A DNA stretch of 64,000 nucleotides from Methylosinus sp. Sm6 (GCF_019802345.1 NZ_JAINDZ010000028.1:1-64000), one strand, 5' to 3'. Shown: positions 26,527 through 34,051, counted from the stretch's first letter. Numbers and translations: made by a program. Notes: generated from the letters alone by a model not told the origin.

Positions 26527-26859
26527 TCACAGCGAATTGAGACCATGCCCGCCGAGATGCAGGATGGAACTCCCGATCACGATCAGCAGAATGCCGATAA
26601 CTTGTGTGAATTCGATCGCTTGACGTGCCGTGAGCCACGACAGGATCGTCACAAGCACGGTTCCAAGGCCGGACCACAGCGCATAGGCGATGGCGACGGG
26701 CATAGCCCGCAAGGCGAGGGAGAGAAAGTAGAATGCCGCACCGTAGCCGGCAAGCACGCCGAGACTCGGCGACAGCCTCGTGAAGCCATTCGTCAACGGT
26801 AGAAGCATGGTCGCCGCGACTTCGGCCAAAATCGCGATCGCGATGGGAGCGTAGTGCAT
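26527..26859 (-). CDS. SMR-family multidrug efflux transporter
   Basis: This 110-aa protein has four membrane helices and the family signature, starting YAPIAIAILAEVAATMLLP with the essential membrane Glu near residue 13 (LAEV), and AYALWSGLGTVLVTILSW mid-protein. The SMR family exports cationic drugs or guanidinium-type compounds as dimers. Its ATG overlaps the stop of the upstream membrane protein by one base (TGATG), so the two are co-translated. Confidence 0.92.
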   Translation of the reverse strand: MHYAPIAIAILAEVAATMLLPLTNGFTRLSPSLGVLAGYGAAFYFLSLALRAMPVAIAYALWSGLGTVLVTILSWLTARQAIEFTQVIGILLIVIGSSILHLGGHGLNSL

Positions 26860-27287
26860 CACGTGCCTAGCCTTGAGATGGGTTCGCGCGAGAGCGTGGC
26901 CACCTGTCGGTAGGCGGACACGATCAACCATCCCCCAACCGCAAGGCAGTAGACCTTGATGGCGATCTCGATCACCTCATCGACTGTTAGATTGTAGATC
27001 AGGCCCGTGTTGAATCCGTAGGCAAAGGCGTTGAGCCCGAGGAAGATCAGCCCGGAGCCGGCCGCTGCCATGACGATCGCGCCCAACGGCCTGTTGGCGG
27101 TCACCAAAGCGGCCGCAAGCACTGATGTCGCTGCGATCCAGAAGTCGGCAAGCGGAAATGAAAGGAACCAGGTTCGATATCCGGGGACAAGTTCGTCGAC
27201 CGGGAACGCCCCTGAGAACACGGCTGCCCAATAGGCTACGATACCGGCCGCCGTGAAATACAATGTCGCCTTTAAGAGCGGTTTCAT
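26859..27287 (-). CDS. Four-helix membrane protein of unknown function
   Basis: This 142-aa protein has four predicted membrane segments: residues 8-28, 48-66, 70-90 and 105-124. I do not recognise the family. It lies 3 bases after the DUF2147 gene and overlaps the SMR transporter gene, so it belongs to a three-gene unit probably controlled by the divergent TetR gene. An accessory role in efflux or membrane stress is possible. Confidence 0.75.
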   Translation of the reverse strand: MKPLLKATLYFTAAGIVAYWAAVFSGAFPVDELVPGYRTWFLSFPLADFWIAATSVLAAALVTANRPLGAIVMAAAGSGLIFLGLNAFAYGFNTGLIYNLTVDEVIEIAIKVYCLAVGGWLIVSAYRQVATLSREPISRLGT

Positions 27288-27290
27288 GAG

Positions 27291-27737
27291 TTATTTTACC
27301 CGGGCCCAGGTTTCGGTCTGGCATAGGAGGCCGGCAAGCGCACAGCCCTTAAGCTGCATCTTGCTGAAATCGAGCATCTGAAAGCGGCCCGAGTAGCTGT
27401 TGCCATCGAGCGGATTGTACAGCGTGCCGCCCCACGTACCGGGAGTCGTCGCCCGTAGATCAAGCACCATAGTGAGGCCGACGAGCGGCCTGCCCTTCAG
27501 CGATTCATCGGGATTGTGCTTGTCGCGCCAAGCGCTCCCGGTCTCTGGGTCGATCGGCTCGCGTAACCAGACGATCTGGCCGCAATCGAGATTCCCACAG
27601 GGTGTGAAAGCGACTTGTGTCGATCCATCTTCGGTCAACCAGGTTCCAGTCAGCCGCTCCCCAGCCGATGCCGGCTCTGCGAACACAGCCGAAGCTGCAA
27701 CAATAAGGCTGAATAGCAAGACTCGGTCGGTTGACAT
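27291..27737 (-). CDS. DUF2147 secreted protein
   Basis: This protein of about 148 aa has a signal peptide (ending near AEPASAG) and the DUF2147 pattern: LTGTWLTEDGSTQVAFTPCG, CGQIVWLREP, and the C-terminal LKGCALAGLLCQTETWARV. The family forms small periplasmic lipocalin-like domains of unknown function. It heads the leftward three-gene unit with the SMR transporter. An ATG four codons upstream is possible. Confidence 0.88.
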   Translation of the reverse strand: MSTDRVLLFSLIVAASAVFAEPASAGERLTGTWLTEDGSTQVAFTPCGNLDCGQIVWLREPIDPETGSAWRDKHNPDESLKGRPLVGLTMVLDLRATTPGTWGGTLYNPLDGNSYSGRFQMLDFSKMQLKGCALAGLLCQTETWARVK

Positions 27738-27747
27738 GCGGCTCTCC

Positions 27748-27799
27748 AATATGGACAGTGTCCATATTCTCTAGCCCCAGATATGGACAGTGTCAATAT
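27748..27799. promoter_or_regulatory. Paired palindromic operator for the TetR/SMR divergent promoter
   Basis: A perfect palindrome, AATATGGACA-G-TGTCCATATT, occupies 27748-27768. A second near-copy, ATATGGACA-G-TGTCAATAT (one mismatch), occupies 27781-27799 and overlaps the TetR start. The copies lie in the gap between the DUF2147 start and the TetR gene. TetR dimers bind such ~17-21-bp palindromes, so this is a convincing operator pair for repression of both the regulator and the efflux unit. Confidence 0.8.
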
Positions 27800-28409
27800 G
27801 CGACCGAAGAAGGGTGCCCGAAAAGCGTACCACCACGGCGATTTGGCGCAGGCGTTGCTCGACGCAGCGGAAAGGTTGCTCGACGAGGGAGGCGTTGGGG
27901 CCGTCACCGTGCGGGCGGTAGCGCGCGAGGCCGGCGTGGCGCACTCGGCGCCGGCCAATCACTTCAAGGATCGCGCGGCACTGCTTGCGGCTCTCGCGAC
28001 CCGCATTTTCCAGGAACTGACGACCGAGGTCGTGACGGCACTTGGCATTTCATCAAGTTCGCCCAGAGCACGCCTCCACGCCATCGCGGACGTGATCGTG
28101 CAGTATGCGCTCCGGCATCCGCATCGCTACCGCTTACTGTGGCGGGGTGAGAACTTCGCCGCGGACAAGTCATCGGCCGAGATCGCGGGCACCGTCCTGT
28201 ATGACGCCGTCAAGGAGATCCTCGGCGGCGCGGGCACCGAAACCAGCATCGATTCGCAGGTGATTGCGGCATGGTCCCTGATCCACGGCTATGTGAGTCT
28301 GAGGCTCGAGGGCACGCTCGTTGACGGAAGCGACGAGGTCTCCGGCAAATCACGCGCAGCGGCGATCGTCGACGTGCTTATCGATGGCGTCGGACGCAGC
28401 AGGTGCTGA
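27798..28409 (+). CDS. TetR-family transcriptional regulator
   Basis: This protein of about 203 aa contains the helix-turn-helix RAVAREAGVAHSAPANHFKD near residues 42-61 and the TetR_C_33-type ligand domain, including VIVQYALRHPHRYRLLW. The ATG at 27798 (RPKKGARKAYHHGDLAQ) is preferred because the upstream in-frame ATG at 27783 lies inside an operator half-site. It diverges from the DUF2147/membrane protein/SMR unit and most likely represses it through the palindromes at 27748-27799. Confidence 0.9.
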   Translation: MRPKKGARKAYHHGDLAQALLDAAERLLDEGGVGAVTVRAVAREAGVAHSAPANHFKDRAALLAALATRIFQELTTEVVTALGISSSSPRARLHAIADVIVQYALRHPHRYRLLWRGENFAADKSSAEIAGTVLYDAVKEILGGAGTETSIDSQVIAAWSLIHGYVSLRLEGTLVDGSDEVSGKSRAAAIVDVLIDGVGRSRC

Positions 28410-28607
28410 CACCTCATTCACTCACCTGGCCGCCGGGCGCGCGGTTTCAAAGACAGGCGCTGCCGCAGTCGTGTGCACCGTGAAGGAGCTGCCGCGGAGC
28501 GGTTCAGGACGCCCCGCGGAAACCAAGGAAAGCTCTGGAAATCGGCGAAGGCAAGAACGCCCGAAAACGAGTTCGAGATAGCCGGACGCCTCGGCCGATA
28601 CAAACCG

Positions 28608-29039
28608 TCAGGCGCTGGTCAGATCCCGATAAGCCTCAAGGCCAGCACGCTCTATCCAGCATTCGGCCAGCCGTCCGTTCTCGACACGCCAGATGGCGAT
28701 CCCAGAGAACTTGACGGAGCGTCCATCGGCGGGAAGCCCGAATACTCCGTTGTTGAAGCCCGAGCACATCCATCGCGAAACGACGCGGTCGCCTGCCGCG
28801 TTTGCAAAGACTTCGAGGATGTCGTTGCGCGCATTCGTCAGCACGTTTTGAAAATCGCTTACCCACTGTCGGAAGGCGTCACGTCCGCTGACCGTCTTCA
28901 TAGCGGAGTGAATTTGATAATCTTCCGTCATCAGGTCGTCGATCGCGCCGAGATCGTTGGCGGTCCCATTCCATACCCGCGACAAGAAGGCCCGCGCCAG
29001 TTCCTCAGCTTGCCTGGACGGCGTGAAATCGTTCGGCAT
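28608..29039 (-). CDS. SnoaL-like (NTF2 fold) protein
   Basis: This protein of about 143 aa has the SnoaL-like ester cyclase pattern: ELARAFLSRVWNGT, IHSAMKTVSGRDAFRQWVSD, and the C-terminal FSGIAIWRVENGRLAECWIE. The ATG at 29039 has AGGAGTG about 6 bases upstream. A second, divergent SnoaL-like gene lies at 29734, on the other side of an HxlR regulator gene. The reaction is unknown; such proteins often bind small hydrophobic molecules. Confidence 0.82.
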   Translation of the reverse strand: MPNDFTPSRQAEELARAFLSRVWNGTANDLGAIDDLMTEDYQIHSAMKTVSGRDAFRQWVSDFQNVLTNARNDILEVFANAAGDRVVSRWMCSGFNNGVFGLPADGRSVKFSGIAIWRVENGRLAECWIERAGLEAYRDLTSA

Positions 29040-29130
29040 GCAATCACTCCTCTGCTTTAGTCCGTTCTTCCCTGGATGAAATCTGACTTTCGGCGCTTTT
29101 ACGCGCCGCCCGACACCGCAAGTCCCGCAC

Positions 29131-29493
29131 TCACTTCGCATCGGCAGCACCCCGATTTTCGCGAGCCTTGTGCACACGCGACATGTTCTTTTCCGCCCAC
29201 TCTCGCAGCGGGTTCAAGACCCCATTGAGGGTCCGCCCCAGCGGCGTGAGCTCATACTCCACCGTGACCGGGACCGTCGGGAACACGCGTCGTGTGATGA
29301 ATCCGTCAGCTTCGAGGCTGCGCAGCGTTTGGGTGAGCATTTTTTGCGAGATGCCCTCGATCTGCCTTCTCAGCGCATTGAAGCGCTGCGGGCCGGGCTC
29401 GAGCAGGCCCAGCACCAGCACCACCCATTTGTCGGCGATCCGATCCAAGAGTTGACGCGTCGGGCACTGGGCCGCGTAGGGGTTCCAGCGCAT
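29131..29493 (-). CDS. HxlR-family transcriptional regulator
   Basis: This 120-aa protein shows the HxlR winged helix: CPTRQLLDRIADKWVVLVL, then RFNALRRQIEGISQKMLTQT and the wing YELTPLGRTL. The conserved Cys near residue 9 is the redox- or electrophile-sensing residue in relatives such as YodB and QorR, so quinone or thiol stress sensing is possible. It diverges from the SnoaL gene at 29734 across a 240-base gap with a 6-bp inverted repeat. Confidence 0.9.
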   Translation of the reverse strand: MRWNPYAAQCPTRQLLDRIADKWVVLVLGLLEPGPQRFNALRRQIEGISQKMLTQTLRSLEADGFITRRVFPTVPVTVEYELTPLGRTLNGVLNPLREWAEKNMSRVHKARENRGAADAK

Positions 29494-29517
29494 ATCTCTA
29501 TCCTTGTTAAGTCACCA

Positions 29518-29602
29518 TTGGGTACCTATACCACAAATTGGTGCCTTCTTCTCAAAAGTTCCTATCCGGCCTAAATGGACATTGGGCACCGTGGGTGCCT
29601 AT
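29518..29602. promoter_or_regulatory. Repeated ATTGGG/GGTGCC motifs between HxlR and SnoaL genes
   Basis: The gap holds ATTGGGTACCTAT at 29518-29530, AATTGGTGCC near 29537 and ATTGGGCACC-GTG-GGTGCCTAT at 29581-29601, the last containing a perfect inverted repeat GGCACC/GGTGCC (29585-29599). Similar repeated half-sites are expected for an HxlR dimer binding its divergent promoter region. Assignment is by position and symmetry only. Confidence 0.5.
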
Positions 29603-29733
29603 CGGGAGATGGGGAACGTTCCATTTCCCTTCAGCGGTCGGCGTCCGTTTCAGGGCTTGCACTGCTTTCGGGCGTCCCACAGCGGTGCGCAGCAGTAAAG
29701 CACGTCAGCAAGCCAGCAACCTAGGAGATGAGA

Positions 29734-30135
29734 ATGACAGATCCCAGGGCAGTACTTGCAGCGCTAGGAGAGAGCGTGTTCGCGAGGAAGGATTTTTCCA
29801 AGCTCGACCAGCTTATGCGCGACGACTACATTCAGCACAACTCGCTCGTCGCTCAAGGCAGCGAGGGATTCCGTGAGTTCTTCGAGACCTGGTTCAAGGC
29901 CGTGCCCGACTTCAAGTATGAGCTCAAGAAGCTTGTTGCCGAAGGAGATCTCGTGTGGGCATACGGCACATACTCCGGCACTCAGACGGGCGACTGGCTT
30001 GGAATTCCTGCAACCGGCAAGAGCTATGCATTCGACGCGGTCGATATCTTTCGCGTTGCGGACGGCCGCCTTGCCGAGCATTGGGATGTCCTCGACACAT
30101 ACGGCCTCTTCAAACAACTCGGCGTAGTCAAGTAA
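29734..30135 (+). CDS. SnoaL-like ester cyclase family protein
   Basis: This protein of about 133 aa has a NTF2-like fold: LGESVFARKDFSKLDQLM, YIQHNSLVAQGSEGFREFFE, and EHWDVLDTYG near the C-terminus. The second ATG (29734) is used because AGGAG is then spaced about 6 bases upstream. It diverges from an HxlR gene. The fold is shared with polyketide cyclases and with detoxifying proteins; the substrate is not apparent. Confidence 0.85.
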   Translation: MTDPRAVLAALGESVFARKDFSKLDQLMRDDYIQHNSLVAQGSEGFREFFETWFKAVPDFKYELKKLVAEGDLVWAYGTYSGTQTGDWLGIPATGKSYAFDAVDIFRVADGRLAEHWDVLDTYGLFKQLGVVK

Positions 30136-30302
30136 CTGGCGGCTCAGACGGCGAGCGGCGTGCGCCTTCACGCGTTTCCCCCGTAATGGAGAGAATGAAA
30201 CGGCTCCATCGCGGATAGCTGGCGAAATCCGTCAGCCCGCGCCACACGCAGCTCGACCGGCGCGTCGATATCTACGGCGGTCTCGATCGTGTGCTTGCTC
30301 AT
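30128..30302 (-). pseudogene. Frameshifted, truncated SRPBCC-family gene
   Basis: The ATG at 30302 overlaps the thioesterase stop (ATGA) and opens MSKHTIETAVDIDAPVEL, the start of an SRPBCC (polyketide cyclase/START-like) protein. The next expected motif appears in another frame as VWRGLTDFASYPRWSRFI followed by GETREGAR, so a frameshift lies near 30250. The gene then ends at 30128, inside the end of the SnoaL gene, after about a third of the normal length. It is the third gene of the FabF/thioesterase unit and is broken. Confidence 0.75.
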
Positions 30303-30862
30303 GCATCCTCGTGATTGTCTGCTGCCATGCTGGGTTTGGCGCCATCCGGCGCCTCGCCTAGTCCGCGTGAAGCAGGAAGGGCGAACACCAGGCATGTTGT
30401 CGTCGCGTGCGCCAGAAGCCTGCCACGCGCATCGGTCAGTCGCCCCTCGGCGGAAGCGATCTGTCTGCCGACATGGATGACTTTGCCCTCGGCGCGGATC
30501 TCGCCGATATCAGCGGAGAGCGGACGCACGAAGTTCACCTTGAGTTCGACGGTCGTATAGCCCTGACCGGCTTTGAGCATCGAGTGGACCGCGCAGGCCA
30601 TGCAGGAATCGAGCAGCGTTGCGGCGTATCCGCCATGCACCGAGCCGATCGGATTGTAGAGGCGGGAATCCGGCGTCGACACGAACACAGCCCGCCCCCT
30701 CTCGACCTCCTTCGGCTCGAAGCCGAGCAGTTCGGCGATCGGCGGAGCCGGAAAGCGCCCGTCGGCGATCCGCTGCAGGAAATCAAGTCCGCTCAGGGAT
30801 GCTAATACGTCGGCACTCACGACACCCGTGACGGCGGTGGATCGAGGCTGCTCAGTCGTCAT
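30299..30862 (-). CDS. PaaI-type hotdog thioesterase
   Basis: This protein of about 187 aa has the PaaI hotdog core: NPIGSVHGGYAATLLDSCM near residues 86-104, with the VHGG motif, then LKVNFVRPLSADIG and GRLLAHATTTCLVF. These enzymes hydrolyse acyl-CoA or aryl-CoA thioesters. The ATG at 30862 has GGAGAAGGG upstream. It lies between the FabF-like gene and the SRPBCC pseudogene and is read with them. Confidence 0.87.
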   Translation of the reverse strand: MTTEQPRSTAVTGVVSADVLASLSGLDFLQRIADGRFPAPPIAELLGFEPKEVERGRAVFVSTPDSRLYNPIGSVHGGYAATLLDSCMACAVHSMLKAGQGYTTVELKVNFVRPLSADIGEIRAEGKVIHVGRQIASAEGRLTDARGRLLAHATTTCLVFALPASRGLGEAPDGAKPSMAADNHEDA

Positions 30863-30926
30863 TCCCTTCTCCGTAGAACATGCTATCAGCGGACCCGCAG
30901 TCGGGCCCGATCGCTCCGCAGGCCCG

Positions 30927-32198
30927 TCACGACCATCGCCGCAAGATGACGCTGGCATTGACGCCGCCAAAGCCGAAGCCGTTCGAAATCGCGTGTTCTA
31001 TCGCCATCGGCCTGGCCTCGCCCGAAACAAGATCGACACCCTTCGCCGCCGCATCGGGGTTTTCAAGATTGAGGGTCGGCGGCGTGATCTGATCGCGCAG
31101 CGCAAGGATGGTGAAGATCGCTTCGAGCCCGCCGGCGGCCCCGAGCAGATGGCCGGTCGCCGACTTCGTGGCGCTCACCGCGATCTTGCCCTCCCCGCCG
31201 AACACCGCCTTGATGGCGGCGAGTTCACCTAGATCGCCAACCGGCGTCGAGGTCGAATGCGCGTTGAGGTGTTGAATGTCGCCCGGCGCGAGGCCGGCTT
31301 GTTGTAATGCAGCTTTCATGGCGCGGGCCGCGCCCTCTCCATCCTCCGGTCCGGAGGTGATGTGATACGCGTCCGCCGTGGTGCCGTAGCCGACGACTTC
31401 CGCGATCGGCGTCGCCCCGCGAGCGCGAGCGTGCTCGAGCTCCTCGATCACGAGGACGCCCGCCCCTTCGCCCATGACGAACCCATCGCGGTCCCGGTCG
31501 AACGGGCGCGATGCGCGCTCGGGAGTGTCATTGAAGCCGGTCGAGAGCGCCCGCGCGGCGGCGAAGCCGCCGAGGCTGACGAGGTCGATGCAGGCCTCCG
31601 CGCCGCCGCACACCGCGATGTCGGCCTCGCCGGTGCGAATGAGACGCGCCGCGTCACCGATGGCCTGCACGCTCGCGGCGCAGGCCGTCACGGGCGCGCC
31701 GATCGGTCCCTTGAAGCCGTGCCTTATAGTGACGTGACCGGCAGCGAGATTGGGAAGGAAGGAGGGCACGGTGAAGGGCGACAGGCGGCGGACACCGCGC
31801 TGATCAGTGGTGTGGACCGACTCGACTATGGCTGGGAAACCGCCAATGCCGGTAGCGATGATCGTAGCAGTGCGCTGGGCGGCGTGCGCATCGGCGGGCG
31901 TCCACCCGGCCTGTGCAATCGCCTCCGTGGCCGCCACCAGCGCGAAAAGGATGAAGCGGTCCATTTTGCGCTGGTCCTTCGAGGACGCGGCGAGGTCGGG
32001 ATCGAAGCCGCCTTGCGGATCCTCTGCCTTACCGGGCACAAGCCCAGCGATCCTTGCGGGCAGCGAAGACGCCCACTCTGGAAGGGCGCGCAGGCCTGAA
32101 CGGGCGGCAAGCAGCCGCGACCATGCCACCTCAACTCCGCACCCCAGTGGCGAAACCACTCCCATTCCAGTCACAACGACACGACGCATGCCGGCCAC
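30927..32198 (-). CDS. Beta-ketoacyl-ACP synthase II (FabF/KAS II family)
   Basis: This 423-aa enzyme condenses malonyl-ACP with acyl-ACP. The active-site Cys is in VTACAASVQA near residue 172, and the two His are in LNAHSTSTPVGD and KSATGHLLGAAGG, so the triad is complete. It is mobile-element cargo next to a thioesterase and an HxlR regulator, so it is likely an accessory KAS II rather than the essential FabF. NodE-like, polyketide-type or target-duplication roles are possible. The start has an alternative ATG three codons later. Confidence 0.92.
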   Translation of the reverse strand: MAGMRRVVVTGMGVVSPLGCGVEVAWSRLLAARSGLRALPEWASSLPARIAGLVPGKAEDPQGGFDPDLAASSKDQRKMDRFILFALVAATEAIAQAGWTPADAHAAQRTATIIATGIGGFPAIVESVHTTDQRGVRRLSPFTVPSFLPNLAAGHVTIRHGFKGPIGAPVTACAASVQAIGDAARLIRTGEADIAVCGGAEACIDLVSLGGFAAARALSTGFNDTPERASRPFDRDRDGFVMGEGAGVLVIEELEHARARGATPIAEVVGYGTTADAYHITSGPEDGEGAARAMKAALQQAGLAPGDIQHLNAHSTSTPVGDLGELAAIKAVFGGEGKIAVSATKSATGHLLGAAGGLEAIFTILALRDQITPPTLNLENPDAAAKGVDLVSGEARPMAIEHAISNGFGFGGVNASVILRRWS

Positions 32199-32204
32199 CT
32201 AGCC

Positions 32205-32720
32205 TCATTCCTCGAGTGAATATGCGGTCGGCCGCAGCGCCTTGATTGACGCGAGGCGCTTGAGCATTCCGCGGCTCGCACGTGGGCCGGGAATGAGAAC
32301 GACGTTCGTCGACGTGATCCGCGCCTTGCTGCCAGCGTCCACCATGATGGGATCCACCGGGCGTTCCGTCTTGCGGTCGGCGAGCAAGAGGGCTTCGCCC
32401 TTTGGCGCGAGATGCGTGTTGCCCCAGGCAAACAGGGCCACCACCACGGGGAAGAAATCGCGTCCCTTGGCGGTCAGCACATATTCGTGCCGCGGCGGCT
32501 TCTCGCTGTAGAGCCGCCGCTCGAACATGCCAGCCTCCGTCAGATGCGCGAGCCGTCTCGAAAGGATGTTCGGAGCAATGCCGAGGCTCTGGCGAAACTC
32601 GTCGAAGCGCGTGAAGCCCTGAAACGCATCGCGCAGGATCAGAATGCTCCACCACTCGCCGACGCATTCGAGCGCGCGCGCCGCCGGGCATTCGCTGAAG
32701 GCGGATTTCCTAGGTTGCAT
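32205..32720 (-). CDS. HxlR-family transcriptional regulator with C-terminal extension
   Basis: This protein of about 171 aa has the HxlR core: CPAARALECVGEWWSILILR, TRFDEFRQSLGIAPNILSRR and YVLTAKGRDFFPVV. An extra C-terminal domain of about 60 residues follows, as in the longer two-part HxlR proteins. The ATG at 32720 is preferred; a perfect 9-bp inverted repeat lies directly upstream (32726-32746). It is 6 bases downstream of the FabF-like gene on its non-coding side and points the same way, so it leads into the FabF unit. Confidence 0.9.
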   Translation of the reverse strand: MQPRKSAFSECPAARALECVGEWWSILILRDAFQGFTRFDEFRQSLGIAPNILSRRLAHLTEAGMFERRLYSEKPPRHEYVLTAKGRDFFPVVVALFAWGNTHLAPKGEALLLADRKTERPVDPIMVDAGSKARITSTNVVLIPGPRASRGMLKRLASIKALRPTAYSLEE

Positions 32721-32725
32721 AACGC

Positions 32726-32746
32726 TAGTGACTAGCCTAGTCACTA
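32726..32746. promoter_or_regulatory. Inverted repeat operator upstream of the HxlR gene
   Basis: TAGTGACTA-GCC-TAGTCACTA is a perfect 9-bp inverted repeat with a 3-bp spacer, starting 6 bases upstream of the HxlR ATG. A further TGTCACTA half-site lies at 32865-32872. It is likely the autoregulatory site of the HxlR protein and would control the following FabF/thioesterase unit. Confidence 0.7.
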
Positions 32747-32857
32747 CCGAAAAGCAAGTGACTGGCAAGCGCAGTGACCTGCCGCCCCGAAGGCTTCATC
32801 TGGAACGCCTCGACGACGGCAGGGGGATCGACACTTCCGGCTTCCCTAACCAAACGC

Positions 32858-32890
32858 TTGACCTTGTCACTAGCGTGAAGCCGGTAGAAC
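32858..32890 (+). promoter_or_regulatory. MerR-type promoter (elongated spacer with dyad)
   Basis: TTGACC at 32858-32863 and TAGAAC at 32885-32890 are separated by about 20 bases. The spacer holds an imperfect dyad, ACCTTGTCAC-TAGC-GTGAAG. This resembles the ACCTT...AAGG operators with 19-20-bp spacers of MerR proteins and sits just upstream of a MerR-type N-terminus. The right arm has decayed. Confidence 0.4.
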
Positions 32891-32902
32891 CAACCCAGAG
32901 GC

Positions 32903-33252
32903 ATGAGATCGATGCGAATTGGTGATGTAGCTCAGCAACTTGGCGTCAGTACGCGCACCCTGCGCCACTATGAGGCCGCTGGCCTCATTCGGCCGACACG
33001 CTTGACCGGACATTCGTTGCCGGGGACTATTCCATCGCTGATATGGCCTGTTTTCCGTGGATCGTTCCCCACGCCGCACACGGTCAGCGCTTGGCGGAAT
33101 TCCCGGACCTCCTTCGCTGGTTCGAGGCGATCCGTGCCCGTCCCGCGGTCGTGAAGGCATATGGCGACAGCAAGGATGTGTACACCGGCCAAACCTTGCT
33201 TTGCCCTTTGGACTCCGTAACCCGTTCGAACGCGCAAAAAACGAGACCATGA
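32903..33252 (+). pseudogene. MerR regulator N-terminus joined out of frame to a glutathione S-transferase C-terminus
   Basis: From 32903 the frame reads MRSMRIGDVAQQLGVSTRTL then RHYEAAGLIRPTR, a MerR helix-turn-helix start, and then loses homology near 33000. From about 33000, in another frame, the sequence encodes the C-terminal part of a GST: FVAGDYSIADMACFPWIVPH and FPDLLRWFEAIRARPAVVKA, ending at 33252. The junction indicates a deletion that fused the head of a MerR gene to the tail of a GST gene. The GST stop overlaps the GNAT start. Confidence 0.75.
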
Positions 33253-33689
33253 GCTCCGCTGAACTCGAAACGACACTCGTCTCATCCTTCCACGACGAGG
33301 CTCAGCTCGTCGGGCTTTATGACGCCGCGAAGCTCGGGGATCGGCCAGCCCACGCAGTAGTCGAGGCTTTCCGCAACAGCCCGTACCGGATCTTTGTACT
33401 ACACGGCGAACGGCTCGTCGGTGCCGGTCGCGCCTTCGGCGATGAAGTCGATTGTGCCGTTATCTGCGACATGGCGGTTCATCCCGATTTCCAGGGAAAC
33501 GGTCTTGGCAGCCGCATCCTCGAAGCGCTGAAGCAAAAGTTGCGGCACCACAAGCGGATCATTCTCTATGCCAGGCATGGCAAGGAGAGGTTCTACCTGA
33601 AGCGCGGTTTCAACCGGATGAAGACCGCGATGCTGTGCTCCTTCGTCGTGCCGGCCGAGCGCAACCGGGAAAACGGAATCATCGAATAA
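33249..33689 (+). CDS. GNAT-family N-acetyltransferase
   Basis: This protein of about 146 aa has the GNAT acetyl-CoA motif: CDMAVHPDFQGNGLGSRIL near residues 73-91 (Q/RxxGxG/A) and ILYARHGKERFYLKRGFNRM at the C-terminus. The substrate is unknown. It starts in overlap with the decayed GST (ATGA), so it was probably the next gene of the old GST operon. Confidence 0.87.
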   Translation: MSSAELETTLVSSFHDEAQLVGLYDAAKLGDRPAHAVVEAFRNSPYRIFVLHGERLVGAGRAFGDEVDCAVICDMAVHPDFQGNGLGSRILEALKQKLRHHKRIILYARHGKERFYLKRGFNRMKTAMLCSFVVPAERNRENGIIE

Positions 33690-33759
33690 CCGCGCCTGCG
33701 GAACGATGCAGTCACACCCACCGACCAAACCTCCGATTCCAGAAGAAAGGACTGAACCC

Positions 33760-33987
33760 ATGAGCGACATCACGATCACCTATTGCAAACCGTGTTGCTA
33801 TGAAAAGCGGGCAGCGGAAACGGCCGAGGCGCTCCAACGCGACCTGTCAGTTACTGCCCGCCTCGTGGCCGGGAAAGGCGGCATCTTCGAAGTGCGCGTC
33901 AACGGCGAGGTCGTCGCCAAGCGCATCAAGGGACATTTTCCGGACACCTCGGAAATCGTCGGCTCCGTCTCTGCGGCGCTGAAGTAG
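33760..33987 (+). CDS. SelT/SelW/SelH (Rdx) family thioredoxin-like protein
   Basis: This 75-aa protein starts SDITITYCKPCCYEKRAAET, with a CxxC motif (CKPC) followed by a further Cys near residues 8-12 in the typical Rdx position, then GKGGIFEVRVNGEVVAKR and the C-terminal helix. Rdx proteins are small thioredoxin-fold redox proteins; bacterial members carry Cys where animal ones carry selenocysteine. An AGGACT ribosome-binding site precedes the ATG. It lies between the GNAT and nitroreductase genes. Confidence 0.85.
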   Translation: MSDITITYCKPCCYEKRAAETAEALQRDLSVTARLVAGKGGIFEVRVNGEVVAKRIKGHFPDTSEIVGSVSAALK

Positions 33988-34051
33988 CAGGGCAGCCGGA
34001 GAAAAGTGACTCGCAAGGGCCCTTATCGAGCGCACATAAGCGGATACTCTC

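Noticed and set aside
28418-28603. 60-codon frame between the TetR gene and the SnoaL gene
   Set aside because: No start context and no motif; both strands are open by chance.
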